The position numbers and the translations under genes were made by a program. Positions 6,391 to 6,811 of a stretch of DNA of 6,811 nt are shown piece by piece. The DNA lies in contig CAMPJN010000204.1 of the NCBI GenBank assembly GCA_946886875.1, positions 1 to 6,811 on the forward strand, given 5' to 3'. The notes beneath the pieces are model-generated. The model saw nothing but the letters and a program-made list of their open reading frames with translations. It had not been told where the DNA came from and searched no databases. This DNA is from an uncultured Pseudomonas sp. (lineage in GTDB: Bacteria > Pseudomonadota > Gammaproteobacteria > Pseudomonadales > Pseudomonadaceae). The stretch's first letter is position 1. Every line of letters begins with the position of its first letter.

Positions 6391-6811
6391 GATTTTGTTG
6401 TCTGGTTTTACTCACCGCTCTGCTCGCCGGTTGCGCCAGCGGCCCACGAATCGATACCCGCCATACCGCCATCGGCCAGAACAGCCGGGTGCAGTACATC
6501 ATCCTGCACTACACCTCCACGGATCTGGCGCACTCGCTGCAGCTGTTGAGCCAAGGCGAAGTGAGCAGCCATTACCTGATCGGCGAAGCGCCGGCGACCA
6601 TCTATCGCCTGGTCGATGAAGACCGCCGCGCCTGGCATGCCGGCGACAGCCAATGGCAGGGCCGCACCTGGCTGAACGGCACCTCGATCGGCATCGAGTT
6701 GGTCAACCAGGGTTTCTACGAAGGCGCCGATGGACGTTACGGGGGGGGCCGCTACTGGCAACCCTATTCGCCGGCGCAGATCGATGCGCTGATCGTGCTG
6801 CTCAAGGACAT
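6387..6811 (+). CDS. ampDh2: N-acetylmuramoyl-L-alanine amidase lipoprotein, AmpDh2-like (partial, 3' end outside window)
   Basis: The first 141 codons of an Amidase_2 (AmpD/AmiD) zinc enzyme that cuts the bond between N-acetylmuramic acid and L-alanine in peptidoglycan. Residues 1-16 are a lipoprotein signal with lipobox LAGC (Cys16). The next residues are Ala and Ser, not Asp, which predicts transport to the outer membrane. Motifs seen are ILHYTST with His41, the first zinc ligand; SSHYLI at 60-65; AWHAG with His84; and GTSIGIELVN with the probable catalytic Glu104, then YSPAQIDALI at 127-136. The remaining zinc ligands would lie past the window end. The frame stays open to the edge. ATG at 6387 overlaps the previous stop (ATGA) and lacks a good ribosome site, so translation likely depends on the upstream gene. 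The neighbourhood fits PA5485 (ampDh2), the membrane-anchored periplasmic paralogue. A run of eight G (6741-6748) codes for part of GGG at 119-121, in what looks like a variable loop. Confidence 0.88.
   Translation, partial: MRFCCLVLLTALLAGCASGPRIDTRHTAIGQNSRVQYIILHYTSTDLAHSLQLLSQGEVSSHYLIGEAPATIYRLVDEDRRAWHAGDSQWQGRTWLNGTSIGIELVNQGFYEGADGRYGGGRYWQPYSPAQIDALIVLLKD
6741..6748 (+). repeat. G8 homopolymer inside the amidase gene
   Basis: Eight consecutive G encode Gly119, Gly120 and the first two bases of Gly121. The reading frame is intact through it, as conserved motifs occur on both sides. Gain or loss of one G would truncate or shift the protein before the remaining zinc ligands. Confidence 0.85.

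Overview
The window looks like a chromosomal segment of a Pseudomonas species. It is GC-rich, densely packed and carries the run cytochrome c4 – dsbA – endonuclease/exonuclease/phosphatase (EEP) protein – GGDEF protein, then a YhgN/MarC membrane protein and an AmpDh2-type amidase. From memory this is the order around PA5490–PA5485 in P. aeruginosa. Gene content is mostly core. The one accessory-looking gene is a DASH-type cryptochrome/photolyase between the two blocks.

Layout. Positions 20–625 (+) encode a secreted dihaem cytochrome c4, followed by a perfect hairpin terminator with a cUUCGg loop (664–691). Positions 785–4185 (+) look like one operon: dsbA (periplasmic disulfide oxidase with an unusual CGHC active site), a cytoplasmic EEP-superfamily phosphoesterase-like protein, and dgcP, a diguanylate cyclase with an intact active site and inhibitory site. 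The second and third genes abut with no gap. Positions 4217–5626 (−) encode a CRY-DASH protein convergent with dgcP; a long hairpin at its 3' end includes its stop codon. The divergent intergenic region 5627–5796 holds two TGTACA elements on the photolyase side, resembling operators of light-responsive MerR-family regulators (LitR/CarH). Positions 5797–6390 (+) encode a six-helix MarC/YhgN-family membrane protein, overlapping by four bases a lipoprotein amidase of the AmpD family (6387 to the window end, truncated by the edge).

How the genes work together. c4 delivers electrons in the periplasm to terminal oxidases. DsbA oxidises cysteines of exported proteins. DgcP makes c-di-GMP in the cytoplasm, and its co-transcription with dsbA would tie envelope oxidative folding to the sessile/motile switch. 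The amidase trims peptidoglycan from its outer-membrane anchor. The CRY-DASH gene seems an independent, possibly light-controlled, unit.

I see no mobile element, tRNA, rRNA, CRISPR array or wholly novel system. The most interesting points are the TGTACA pair before the photolyase gene, the CGHC variant of DsbA, and a G8 run in the amidase gene.
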